DNA from: Bryopsis sp. KO-2023
Lineage: Eukaryota; Chlorophyta; Ulvophyceae; Bryopsidales; Bryopsidaceae
Length of the DNA: 64,000 bases
Direction: 5' to 3'
Assembly: GCA_030272585.1 (NCBI GenBank)
Contig: BSYQ01000005.1
Location: 1,178,001 to 1,242,000 of the forward strand
Shown here: one piece after another, positions 22,710-33,489 of the stretch
Layout of the letters: each line of letters starts with the position of its first letter
Position numbering within the stretch: position 1 is the first letter of the stretch
Made by a program: the position numbers and the translations under genes
Notes under the pieces: model-generated
Database searches by the model: none
What the model saw: the letters and a program-made list of their open reading frames with translations, nothing else
What the model was told of the DNA's origin: nothing

Positions 22710-25700
22710 ACTTCGGGCGCCGTTTGGAGGCCAAGGGCATGAATAACGGCTCCTTCGTCGATTTTTTCCACCCCCTCATTACACTTTGTGGCACCAGCAG
22801 GTAGTGAGTCTTGAAACCAAGGGTGCGACATAATCCCCTACTCGAAAAAAGAAAAATTGCTGCTCAATATTAAAAAGTAATTAGAAATTAGTAATAATGA
22901 TAACATTCCCTGCTCGGTGAAAATTAAAAAAAAAAAAAAAACTGCCAAGGATGTGATACGCTTCCCAAACCAACCAAAAAAAAATAATAAATGGAAATCT
23001 CTCACTTTTTTTCTTTTTTTTTTTTAAGGCTATTTTGTCGAGTTGTTGATATTTCAAAACAGCATCCGAAAAAAAAACTCACAAAGAATTCACAAATACA
23101 CGAAACCACGACACATCCCCCCCCCCAAAAAAAAACATCCTGAAAAAAATGCCAGAAATACCACGAAACCAAAAAAAGAATACTTTTTTTTTTTTTTGGT
23201 TAAATATAATAACATTTAACCTGTATATTACTAATATACCTGGATATCAATGCGTTGCCGAGGATCGGGCAACAAAATTCTATGCAGCAAATCACGGCAG
23301 TCCCCGGATATGTCGATGACTTGCCCTTTCTTGACTTGGAATTCCGGAATTGTTATATTGCCTCGCATCAAACGTAGCATGTGCTGATCAGAATCCCCAT
23401 CGACATTTCCTTCCATCGAATCTTCGTAAGGATTGCGGCCGTACAGCATCGCAAACAAACACACGCCGCAAGTCCAAATATCCACTTTCTGCACAGCCAA
23501 CCCAACCCCCCCCCCCAAAAAAAAAAAAAATGGCATCAAGGCGTGAAAAAGAAAAAAAAAAATCAAGAAAAAATCGTTATTCATTACATTACGTCCCAGT
23601 ACATGATGCGGTTTATCTCTGAAGGCACCCCTCCAATTTGGTTTTTTGCATGCATAAATTCTTGCCCCATGATGATTTTTGATCCACAATATTTGATGGT
23701 TGCATTGTGCAAGCGGTGGGAGGTAGAAAAAAAAAGAGTGAGATGTTGCTGAGTTCGCATGCCGAAACAGGCATATTTTGAATGTGAAAGCAAACGATTA
23801 CTCATTGGTGTCGACTTGAGATCCCGTAAATATGCCAAGCAGCCATGTATCTGTTTTTCACACAAACGTATTTTCGTTGTTTTTTTTTTTGTTGCTTCTC
23901 TACCTTTCCACTGTAGGTTTTTTGGCCTTGTAAATGGCGTCCCAGCAAAACTTCTGGAGCTAAATAACATCTCGTCCCCACCACAGTTTGAGGCATCGAA
24001 TCGAACAGGTCGTGCTGTGAGCAACAAAAAATTCAAAAAAATCATCGAAGGCTGTCACAAAAATTCTTCAGCAGAGAAGCCTCAACAGAATACATGCAAG
24101 CGCTAAAAAAAAAAAACACTGAAAAAGACGCATTCATCCATATCCATTCTTTTGCTTTCCTCCTGAACAAAAATTTGGAGCAAAACATTTGCGGGGATTT
24201 TCTATTTCTTCTTCTTTTCTTTTTTTTTTGCAATAATTATGATTTGTGCATTTAATTAAAAAAGGGAGGTAGGAGAGGGGGGGGGGGGGAAATTCTAACA
24301 CCATTGACAGCGATCATTGCACACCTTGCTGAATCCAAAGTCGCATATTTTCAAAATCCTTTGCTTTCCATCCAGCAACAAATTTTCCAACTTGATATCT
24401 CGCATCACAACGCCCTGTCGGGAGAAAAAAAAAGTTGTTGAAAATAACTGTCTAAGAAAAATATTTAACCAATGGAGAAAGGACGACAAAAGAGAGTGAA
24501 GTAAAAAAAACAGAAAAATACAAAAATACAAAAAATACATACTTAAGTATGTATACCTAAGTATATATGTATACCAAAACATATTTGTACATATATACAA
24601 ATATATTTGTATATTTAGCAGGGAAAAACAAGTTTGATAATATTAACTACTGTTCCCACCATAAATCTTCACAGACTTCGTTTTTTGGTTGTCAAAACGG
24701 CCAAAATATCAGCAAATAAATCTAAAATAATTTTTGATTATTTCGACAGATCTCCCAGCCTCACTCACTCGTTTGTGGCAGTATTCCACCCCGATGATGA
24801 GCTGCTGGAAAAACCATCTGGCCACGGTTTCGGACAGGCAGCTTCTTTTGGCAAGGTAAGAATGCATGTCACCCCCTTCAGCAAATTCCATTACGATACA
24901 CAATGACTGGTCCGTCAAAAACACCTACAGGAACAAAAAACCAAAACTTCTTTAGGATAATTTTTTAAAATAAATTTTATTCGATATGACACTCTGTTGT
25001 TATAAAACGCACACACACTGCCTTTTTCAAACATTTTGCACTTTTCTCTTTTCTTTCTAAGAACACATATGAAAATAGAATAAAATTAATTAATTAATTA
25101 ATTAATTAATTAATTAATTAATTAATTAATTAATTAATAAATAATAAATAATAATAAAGAAAGCAGTATTGGAATTCACAACACCCCTCGTCTGCACAGA
25201 GAAGGGTAAAACCAAAAAAAATGACAAGACTGTTGAAATGAAATAATTTTTGTGGAAAAAAAAATTCACCAGAAAATGGATTCACAAAAATAGGCGGAAA
25301 AAAAAAAAAAAGGCAGCCAGCTACAAACATGCCACAGTCTCCCTTCCCACCCAAAATAAAATTAAGATAAAACAGAATTAAAAAAAACAAAGTGATTGAG
25401 CACATTTCACCTCTTTGAAGGTAATGATGTGTGGATGTCTCAAAGTGCGATGATTCAAAATTTCACGTCTGACATGCTCATCGTCCTGAAATTCCAAAAA
25501 TCGTTTTTTTCTAAACTTGGGTCAGCTTTCATTGGCAATCACGAGACCACCCCCCCCCCCCCCCCCAAAAAAAAGGGAAAAAAAAGCAATAAGAAAAAAG
25601 GGAACATCTATTTTCCAGGTAAATATAGATTTTATTGAATATTTTTGGCACGCAGAACCCCATCATTAAGAAGTTGTGATAATTGAAGGTAGGCATACCA

Positions 25701-27006
25701 GGTGTCTTCCTCTCTTGATAAATTTGATTGCAACAGTTTCTTTCGTATGAGAATTGAACGCCACACACACTCTCCCAAAAGTTCCTTTGGCTAATTCGGC
25801 ACCCTGTTAAAAGAATATATGACTTATTTTCTTTAAATTAATATTTATTTATTTCTTCTTCTTTTGAACAAGTATGATGTTGCACTGATAAAAAAAAAGG
25901 TGTGCAAACTCGGCAATGAAAAGAATTGAAATTATCAAAATACAATCTGTAAAATTTCACAAACAGATTCATTCAGATTCATTTGTGTTTTTTATTTTTC
26001 TCCCGGGGGAAAATAAGAGAGGGAAAAAAATATTCCCCCCTACCCCTCTGAAACAAGCAAAAATGCTGAAACCAAATGAAACCAAAATCAAAAGTGTAAA
26101 TAAATATATTAAACAAACAATGCCTGGCTCCAAGAAGCTGCTGGGATGACTGATATATTTCTATTATAAAAGAAGCAATAGAAAGTGATCTAGAAAAGAC
26201 TATATTTCCGTCTGACATGCAAAAATATACCCAGAAAAAGAAGATATATATATCTCTCTATTATATATTTCGCCCCCAAAAGTACAGTTTTTTCCCCTCC
26301 CCTCATAGGCTACCAACTAAACCATACTTTACGTAGATGCAACTTCTCTTCGACCTCCAGTCGTCTTTTTTTTTTTCGACAGAAGCGCATTTTTACTTAC
26401 CACTCTGAATTTGTTTTCTGGCCCAATGGCAGGCCCACCATACAATCTCTCTATTAATCGGGCATCTGTTGCATTTGCTGATGATTGGTATTTCATGTTG
26501 TTCCGCATCACCTTTCAAAAAAAGCCAGCTCAACGCTCATAGAAAAAAAATATCATAAAACCACCCTTCCACCTCCCCCAAAAAAATTTAAAATAAAATA
26601 AAACATTAATAATATAGGTAAAGAAATTCAATTCAAACAGCACACTATAGGGGGGAAAAACATCCACAAAAATCCTTTTTCTTTGTTATTTTCAACAAAA
26701 CTCATTGAAATGTAACACAAAGAATGTCGCACACCATTTCAAAAAGCTATGCATTCTCATCCAACCCATATATTTACTGGAGGGAAAAAAAAATCCCACC
26801 GAGTACACACTGGAACTTAATTAAAGAATTCTGTCGTCAAAACACAGTTTATCACTTCAACTGTCTTTCTTCTTTTTTCTTCCCATTTTCCCAGTACAAC
26901 GACAAAAAAAATAAAAATAAATCTCAGTTCTGGACTAAGACTCGGGTCCTGTACTTACTTTCCTCACAAAATTAATAAAACAGCGAGCTTTTTTTGCAAT
27001 TCCCAT
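22661..27006 (-). CDS. SnRK2-like serine/threonine protein kinase, nine exons, 373 aa
   Basis: Exons: 26959-27006, 26401-26511, 25699-25803, 25411-25485, 24769-24924, 24325-24414, 23904-24014, 23240-23488 and 22661-22837 (TGA). All are GT-AG and the phases sum exactly. The kinase landmarks run in order: LAKGTFGRV glycine loop, VAIKFIKRG Lys, REILNHRTLRHPHIITFKE (helix C Glu), VMEFAEGGDMHSYL, RDIKLENLLLDG, KICDFGFSK, VGTRCYLAPEVL, VDIWTCGVCLFAMLYGRNPY, CRDLLHRILLPDPRQRIDI and SHPWFQDSLPA. Layout and wording match the green-lineage SnRK2 family, which acts in osmotic and ABA signalling in plants. The HRD motif reads MRD (Met codon 24403-24405), and the first Gly of the P-loop is Ala. Catalytic Lys, Asp, DFG and APE remain, so activity is possible. 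A short non-acidic tail follows. Confidence 0.85.
25081..25140. repeat. (TTAA)n microsatellite in kinase intron
   Basis: About 13 copies of the tetranucleotide lie in the intron between kinase exons 4 and 5. Nothing else is recognised there. Confidence 0.85.
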
Positions 27007-27367
27007 CGCCAGTACCTGTGCATGTGCATGCAGGGACGAAAAAAAAACAAAAAAAAAACCAGAAAAACATTAAAATCACCCTTAATCAGTACCAGCATCA
27101 AATTTCCTGTTTCTGATCCCAGGCCTATTTCTAAATTCTTATTTGTGCAGGGATTCTGTACAGAATTTTATCCCACTACCCTCCAAGTAATGGGTTGTTT
27201 TCAATCTTCTTTTAAATTATATCATATCATATCTTTCTTTTGATTTCTATCTTTTTTTTTTTTTTTTGGGGGGGGGGGGAGCCGAGCCTGGAACTAAGTT
27301 AATATATTCCAGCGTGCATGTGCCTGTGCGATAAACATGGAATCGACTACACAGCAGATCGTATGAA

Positions 27368-27925
27368 ATGAGCGGATTCACTTTTCAGGCCACGCATCCC
27401 ATGGCGCCGCCCAAAGAGGCCAGCACGAAATCTAACCTCAAATCCCAGTACCTCGAACTTTGCAGAAACAAAAAAAAAAAACACCGCAAAAAACGGATGC
27501 GTGTTTTTAAACGGGGGCGTTGGCGATTCTGGTTTTCTTGCAAGAGAAAAGCAACAGGACGACAGGGGTTGTTTTTTTCCTGGATCTACACCTACAGAGA
27601 AGGAACACAGCTGCCAGCGCTCAAAACCTGCGACGTGACGCATCACTACACCGTTACATTGACGTCCTCAAGTCACTTTTATTTTGTGTGTTTGTGTCCC
27701 TTCAGTGCGTTGTCAAAAAACCAGTGGGCAAATCAAATTCTCTTAACCCAGGCACGGGAGTGGATACTCCACGCGCGCTTAAAAGTTGTTTGGTCTTTTT
27801 TTCATGCTTGAAATCCTGTTGGAAACTGAAAGTGATGTTGTGCAGTGGCGGATGCTCGTGCTCCAGAACCTGAGGTGGAGTTTCTTCCTGGGGTGTATTG
27901 GAGGTTGATCAACGTTGATTCATGA
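27368..27925 (+). CDS. Small protein, three exons, about 114 aa, unknown
   Basis: Exons 27368-27447, 27600-27784 and 27846-27925 (TGA) join with matching phases (80+185+80 nt = 115 codons). The protein begins MSGFTFQATHPMAPPKEAST. It has an Arg/Leu-rich probable helix (RNTAASAQNLRRDASLHRY) followed by a hydrophobic run (LKSLLFCVFVSLQ). It ends with a polar acidic tail (EPEVEFLPGVYWRLINVDS). The hydrophobic run might instead be a short intron, since it ends CCCTTCAG. It is divergent from the kinase, whose start is at 27006. No family is recognised. Confidence 0.4.
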
Positions 27926-28749
27926 ATCGAACAGAAAACTAACACTTTTTTACACTGTAAAGCAGAATGGAAACCCCACGCCCAAAGCACTTCAAAGGCG
28001 CTGGCGGCTGCGCTTGGATTGCTGTTGCTCGTGTAAGTAGAAAAAAAAGTCCACAGCTACCCGCGATTGCCGGTCGAGGAGCAGAGCATGAAGGATCCTT
28101 CGAGTCCTTTTGAGCTCAATGTTTTTTAAGAAAAGATCATATGACCATGAACATGCATACAGCAAGACGTTTTCAAAAGTGGACAATATTTGTCCGAAAT
28201 ATACTGAGTAGAAATAACATCGATCAAAAATAACCTCGCACCAATATGAAACTCGAGCAAGAATAATGGTGGCACTTGGCATTACATGAGTCACCATTGC
28301 TGTGCCAATAATTCACTGTTGTACAATTTATCCTGAAGGGGTGTCACATGGGCAAAAAGCCCACCTGAGAGAATGCCCACTCCATGAAAAGTAAGACAGC
28401 ATCAAATTATTCCTCCTTTTTTTTTATATGCCCTTTCAAACTTGCAAAGTTCAAAGTTCATCTTCCCCCCACCCCCCTTTGCTCAGAAAGCAGCCCCCCA
28501 ATCCCTCAGATCACCCCTTTTTTTTTTCAATGAATAATATCAGAAAAGCCCTCAGTCAGCAATTTCTGAGGCTCTTTCTCTATGAGTCCACCTGCCGTGA
28601 AAACAACAATTTTGAATCTTTTTTTCTTTTTACCGAGGTTCCGGCCAGGAACCCGACAAAAGTGCAAAAAACATCGAACATTTCTCCCCACCCTTAAAAA
28701 AATGAAAACACCTAAAAAACAAAGAAATCAATTAATCGATTGATGCTAA
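27926..28749. other. Spacer, one unresolved minus-strand frame
   Basis: A 101-codon minus-strand frame (27992-28297) has balanced composition (for example LKNIELKRTRRILHALLLD) but no clear splice context or family. The rest is AT-rich. Confidence 0.35.
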
Positions 28750-30294
28750 TCACACTTGCTGCCCATGGGCTCGTTTGACAGGTCGCCTTTGCTCAGGCAC
28801 CATCGAAATCTCAACATCGTTCGTGTTGATCATGCCTGGGTTCCCAGCACAGACTCGTTCATTTGCAAGGGCAATCCCTTGGTCAGTCACCCCCAGATGC
28901 AACACATCAGGGTTAGCAGTTTTAGACAGTCCGAAGCCATACAATTTTGTATCGGAGTCCATTTTGGAACAATCCATCAGCGGGGATTTGACCTCACGCA
29001 CGAGCACCGAAAACCAACCATACGCCGTTATAGGGACGAATATCCCAGGTTTTCTGTCTCGAAGCCTCATTGCAAGGGCAAGCAAAGCAAACAGAACGGT
29101 GGTGGCCAGTATGGAGAAATACAGAGCCACCACCACGTAGGGAAACCCATATTCGACGGCATCCTCGAAAACCGGGTTGTCTTGCAGCCCCGCTGAATAG
29201 GATTTGTGTTTGGCAAGCACCACAGCGATCAAGAGGATGCTGGTGGGGTCCACAGCTGTGCCAGGCATCGGGAAAAGACTGGCTAAACCGGACGCCAGCG
29301 CCGCCATGGAGATGTCGCACTGATCATGACACTCCAGGTTGGGATCCTGAATGACTAAGGCCAGCCCTCCACCCGGGAGGGTGGAATCCACCACAACCAG
29401 CCGTTTCTCCCCCGCATCGTCTCGTTCGAACCTCACGCAAGCGTGGATTTGCGAAAGACCGTATTTGGAGCAGTGAAACTGCTCGAAGGTTCTGCTGATG
29501 GGATGAGGCAGAAAAACCCGCTGTACTTTCAGTCTGAACATGTTCCTCTCCAGGCCAAATTCGATGCCGAGGTCCGGTTTTGATTCATCCAATCCCGTTG
29601 CCCCTTGAGGATCATACTGTTGCTTGGCTTCTATAGTTATCGACGTCGATTCTGCTGGACGTCCCACGCAATCCGTCACCAAGACTTCCGATCCGGAGGT
29701 GACTACCGCAATACAGCTGGACACGAGCAGTTTCCTCCCTGGTTCCAATTGCACCTGCGAGATATCCCTCCCCGCGCCGTCGCCCACGAGCCTGAATCCG
29801 AAAATGCTCTGATTCCACCGCGTCCCCACCATTAGTGTTTCCCAGTTCATTATGGCGCGGGCGGTGTTCAGTTCTGACATAGCCCACGACTCATTCCTGG
29901 CGAGCCCATGTTGCAGCTTCTGCCATCCGCGGTCCGAGATGCCCGTCGTAGAATACACTCGTTCCGAGCCCACTTCGACGTCCACGATCGTGTCGCGCAC
30001 CCCGACATCCAGGAAATTCGCTCCGAAAACCAGCAGCCCGAGGCCTAAAATCGGCAGCGCGTTGCGCAGGATGGGTCGAAATCTCGGCGAACCCCTTCTG
30101 TGCAGCAGTTCGCGCAGCACGTCGAGCCCCGACGAAACGGGCAATATGTGGCCCTCTCCATCCTTGATTTTCCGCGCCTTGTAGCGCTTGACGTTGCCTT
30201 GTACGACGAAGTATATAACGACGGAGAGGAAACCTGCGAACACCTTGGCGATCAGAAAGGCTTCCCACACGGGGATTATCCCGAGAGACAGCAT
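28750..30294 (-). CDS. Large single-exon membrane protein, 514 aa, unknown
   Basis: ATG at 30294 to TGA at 28750-28752, with no intron needed. Upstream sequence is open in the same frame to about 30414, but the chosen ATG precedes the first membrane span. Segment 1 is about residues 7-32 (FLIAKVFAGFLSVVIYFVVQ). Segment 2 is about 73-92 (ILRNALPILGLGLLVFGANF). A roughly 260-residue loop with paired Cys (CHDQCD and others) follows. Segment 3 is near 415-437 (VVVALYFSILATTVLFALLA), then a cytoplasmic-type tail. A large extracytoplasmic domain between spans suggests a surface or endomembrane protein. I do not recognise the family. Codon composition is clearly coding, so the gene call is firm. Confidence 0.75.
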   Translation of the reverse strand: MLSLGIIPVWEAFLIAKVFAGFLSVVIYFVVQGNVKRYKARKIKDGEGHILPVSSGLDVLRELLHRRGSPRFRPILRNALPILGLGLLVFGANFLDVGVRDTIVDVEVGSERVYSTTGISDRGWQKLQHGLARNESWAMSELNTARAIMNWETLMVGTRWNQSIFGFRLVGDGAGRDISQVQLEPGRKLLVSSCIAVVTSGSEVLVTDCVGRPAESTSITIEAKQQYDPQGATGLDESKPDLGIEFGLERNMFRLKVQRVFLPHPISRTFEQFHCSKYGLSQIHACVRFERDDAGEKRLVVVDSTLPGGGLALVIQDPNLECHDQCDISMAALASGLASLFPMPGTAVDPTSILLIAVVLAKHKSYSAGLQDNPVFEDAVEYGFPYVVVALYFSILATTVLFALLALAMRLRDRKPGIFVPITAYGWFSVLVREVKSPLMDCSKMDSDTKLYGFGLSKTANPDVLHLGVTDQGIALANERVCAGNPGMINTNDVEISMVPEQRRPVKRAHGQQV

Positions 30295-31285
30295 CTTTGA
30301 ACTTTCAACTTTCGATTGGAGGAGTGGGAAGCGCACGTTTCGAGCTTTGTTTCGGACTTCTTGGGAACTTCCACAGCAGTAAATCATCTGGCTTGGAGGT
30401 ACCGGGCGTTGCATCCTGTCGTGTCATTCGAAAACGGACGGTGGGCCACGTGACTCATTGGCACGTGATCGTGTTCATTTGTCTGTGACTCATTTTCATG
30501 GTGGAAGGGTTAGTGTGGTGATATTTTTATGGGGGAAATCGCATATCAATCCAACACACTGAAACAAACAAACAAACAAACAAACAATGCTGTGAACTTC
30601 TTGCAGTCCACAAACAAAACAAAAACAAAAATCCGATTTCAAAAAGAAAAACGAAACGAACAAGATGGAGAGTCCTTCAGAGTTCATATCATCCAGCACG
30701 GATTCAGAGTTCCAGAGAATACATATCCTAAGTATAATTGGAGGGAGGCGGCTGAAAAAACGCCAGCCGCCTTTGGTTAGGGTTGGTTGAATCAACGTGG
30801 TTCCGTGTCCATCGATTGAACTTCGTTTTCAAATGGAGAGGTTCGAGACGAATCTCACTCCTTGGACATGTGGCAAAATTAATTTTCACTTGCTGCCATC
30901 TTTTTTTGGCCCTTTTACTTCAACCAAGAAACTTTGTGTCTGGCTGTGGGTTATACCGAATTGAACAAATGGCTGGGGCAACCTATACAGAATGGACCAA
31001 ATCTGCGATTTGCAGCGGAGGAATAATTTCTTTCTGAGCTTTCGTTAGAGTCCCAACAAGACATCAAGTAAAAGTATAACTTGTAATGCTGACCGTGATC
31101 GTTGTTTGAGGAAGCGAAGTTGGGGGAATCGTATTGTAATTTTTGATTCTTGCGTCGTGTGTATTGGTACATACGAGCTTTGTGTTTTTGACATTTTTAT
31201 GCACGCATCTGACAAATTGGATGTGTTGAATTGAGCTGGGGGTATTAACCATAACCAGAACAGAATAAGATTAATAGATGAGGGT
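30295..31285. other. Intergenic spacer
   Basis: This is 5' flanking sequence of the membrane protein gene, containing a (CAAA)n run near 30567-30592. No exon is supported. Confidence 0.5.
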
Positions 31286-31751
31286 CAGAGATAGGACTTT
31301 CCGGTTACGGTACCGTAAACCGTACCGTAACCCCACTCCGGTCACTTACGGTTACGGTAGTTACGGTCCGGACCGGAGTGGTTTTCGTGCTCGGAACCGG
31401 ACCACCGTACCACTCCGTACTGCTCCGGTACCGGACCGTACCGACCGTAACCACCGTACCAACCGTAAACCGTAAATAGTAACCCCCGCAGGGTCCCGAG
31501 AACCCAAAGGAACCCAGGGGGATTCGAACCCACGACCTTACAGACTACAGCCTAACGCTTTAGCACTGAACCACACTACTTCACGATGATTTAGGGGCTA
31601 CCGTAGCTATACCGTACCTGTTCCGTACCGTAAAAACAACATATTACTCCGGTTACGGTACGGAGTTACGGCCGTAATACGGAACCGTAACTCGACCGTA
31701 ACCGGACCGGACCGTAGCCGGACCAGAATTTTGGCCCAAGTCCTATCTCTG
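31286..31751. mobile_element. Non-autonomous hAT-type MITE, 466 bp, with TIR and 8-bp TSD
   Basis: The left terminus CAGAGATAGGACTT (31286-31299) is exactly inverted at the right terminus (31738-31751). An 8-bp direct duplication ATGAGGGT flanks both ends (31278-31285 and 31752-31759). CAG-initial inverted termini with an 8-bp target duplication are the hallmark of hAT-superfamily elements. There is no transposase inside. Both arms are filled with short complementary motifs of the ACCGTAACCG / CGGTTACGGT type, resembling subterminal transposase-binding repeats. The centre holds a tRNA-like sequence. Confidence 0.8.
31503..31580 (-). repeat. tRNA-like sequence in the MITE core
   Basis: On the minus strand a perfect B-box (GGTTCGAATCC) sits in a T-arm-like hairpin. 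It is preceded by an A-box-like TGGTTCAGTGCTAAAGCG and an anticodon-arm-like segment. No CCA-ready acceptor pairing is visible, so this is a tRNA-derived sequence, not a confident functional tRNA. Confidence 0.5.
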
Positions 31752-31847
31752 ATGAGGGTTATTTGGCAGAACCTGGAAACTGTCTTGATTGAGTCGTCTT
31801 GGCTGTAAAAATTGCCTGTTTTGTTTTGTTTCGTCGGAAATTTGTTG

Positions 31848-32107
31848 CGCTTACGCATCGCTTGCAACACGCTTGCGGCTGTCGCTTGCGCGCAACCTAA
31901 AGGGCAAGCGTGCGCTTGCAGTACGATTGCGCGCAAGCAGGATGCAAGCGATTCGCAAGCGTGCTTGCAAATCGCTTGCGCGCAATCATACTGCAAGCAC
32001 AGCGCAAGCGACATGCAAGCGACGGAAATGCCATCGATATTGTGTGATTGTGATTATGATTTTGGGCAAGCGCTGCGCAAGCGGCGTGCAAGCGGCGTGC
32101 AAGCGAA
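31848..32107. repeat. Degenerate GCAAGCG / CGCTTGC array
   Basis: About 260 bp is built from some twenty copies of a heptamer. The left part carries mostly CGCTTGC and the right part mostly its complement GCAAGCG, so the whole can fold back. It immediately follows the MITE. No coding sense is evident. Confidence 0.8.
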
Positions 32108-32164
32108 GGGGATAAGGCCCGTGACTCACTTCATATGGACGTTGGGAGTCCACGCGTCGGTCAA

Positions 32165-32245
32165 AAAAAAGGGCTCTCGGGATTCGAACCCGAGAACAGC
32201 GACCAGTGTTCTAGGGTCAGTTGTGTGGCTGATGTGGAATGGAAA
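32165..32245 (-). repeat. tRNA-like SINE fragment with T-arm and oligo-T
   Basis: On the minus strand CTCGGGTTCGAATCCCGAG forms a perfect T-arm containing the B-box. It is followed shortly by a run of eight T (a Pol III terminator-like tract). The 5' half does not fold as a normal tRNA, so it is probably a SINE remnant. Confidence 0.45.
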
Positions 32246-32599
32246 AGGGGTTGACTTGGGACAGTTAGGACAGAATGACAGTAACCGGAATGGTGGGATG
32301 TGGATTCTTAAGAAGTGGAACTGGGTGAACAAACGCATAATGATTGGGTTGTAAGTCATCGAGTTGGGTTGATCGAATAGTTTCTTTGCCCCATCTAGCC
32401 CAGAACTGGTGAAACACCAGCAGCCCCCATTATTTTTCATTTTTCAAACGTTTGTCGATGGAAACACATCAAACTGGAGAACTTGATTCCAATGATAATC
32501 CAAATTGTATTTACTCATACTTTTATCATCATCATCCATTTGTTTGAGATCCTAACAGTGCTTGATTCTGCCATGTTTTTTTTGCGGAGAGCTCTGCCA

Positions 32600-32890
32600 T
32601 AAGGACCTTACCTTCCCGCACAACATCTGTACAACCTCATGAAGCTTTTTCGAAAATACACAATGAAACAGAGTCCAGTTCCACCTGTTGCGCTTCATTG
32701 ATTTCTAATCCAACACCCTTTTGCAGCAAAACACTTACCACCTTCAGTTCTCCCTCCAAAGCGGCTACATAAAGAACCGAGTGGCAGTAATAGTTGGTGT
32801 TTCAAATATTGCAGCCTTGATTCATCAGATTCCAGACCATTTCGAACGTCCGTTTGGTGTGATCGAAAAACACTCTCCAGGTTTGACAAA
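32600..32890 (-). pseudogene. Ankyrin-repeat fragment with stop and frameshift
   Basis: On the minus strand three adjoining pieces fit ankyrin repeats: RTFEMVWNLMNQGCNI; then, after an in-frame TGA, SVLYVAALEGELKVVSVLLQ; then, after a one-base frame change, TLFHCVFSKKLHEVVQMLCG ending at a GTAAGG donor. The spacing of the Leu and Ala residues and the turns matches the 33-residue repeat. The stop and the frame change within one block suggest a decayed gene, unless they are assembly errors. Confidence 0.45.
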
Positions 32891-33174
32891 AACGATGGAG
32901 GTGGAGGCTGCTGCGACGGATCCAGGGGAGAAAGTGGACGAACGGGATGGCACAGGTGGACATCCTACTGTTGGCGATCCCAAGGAGACGGCGGGATGCC
33001 CGTCATGATCGATGGAAATGCTCCTGCGGGAGAGGAAAAAGGTGCGAAAGCAGGACTCCAGTCGGGCGTGGAGCTGCACCTAAAGATTTGGATATTGGAA
33101 TGAAATGTATGCAGGGCTGGAACGTACCTGTGAATATGAAGATGGTGGATGGATATCCAAAAATGATAAAAATA

Positions 33175-33260
33175 CTATATGAATGAATGAATGTTTAATC
33201 TGAATTCGGCAAACTTGCCCAACGAAGGCCATCCACAACGAGGTGATTTAGCCCGAGCCC
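33175..33260 (+). repeat. Interspersed short repeat, copy 1
   Basis: The core GGCAAACTTGCCCAACGAAGG followed by ATCCACAACGAGGTGATTTAG recurs at 41425-41478 (minus) and 52886-52935 (plus). Copies 1 and 2 are both preceded by GAATGAATGAATG. Confidence 0.65.
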
Positions 33261-33489
33261 TTCAAAAAAAAAATCCAGGTAGATTTAATCAGTTCCAGAA
33301 AAACAAGTTGCATCTAAGGTAAACCTAATAGAAAATCCCTTGTGAAAGTGCCTAGCATCCTGGACAACGAAAACTGCGTAGAAGTTTCATGGGGAAAAAA
33401 ACAACAACAACAATTAATGCTCGTTGCAAGTAACATGATATTTAGGAAAACATGTCATTGACAACAGGGTTTGCCACATATTTTTGCAG

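Noticed and set aside
24403..24405. Pseudokinase call for the SnRK2-like gene
   Set aside because: HRD His is replaced, but the catalytic Asp, Lys, DFG and APE are intact, so loss of activity is not supported.
27600..27784. Second 20-nt intron (GTGTGTTTGTGTCCCTTCAG)
   Set aside because: Splicing it would break the frame that leads to the phase-matched last exon, so it is more likely coding or part of another junction.
31503..31580. Functional tRNA gene
   Set aside because: B-box is perfect but acceptor stem and anticodon arm do not pair well; it lies inside a MITE.
31286..32107. CRISPR array
   Set aside because: The repeats are degenerate heptamers and palindromes without regular spacers, and the genome is eukaryotic; the TIR and TSD explain the first block.
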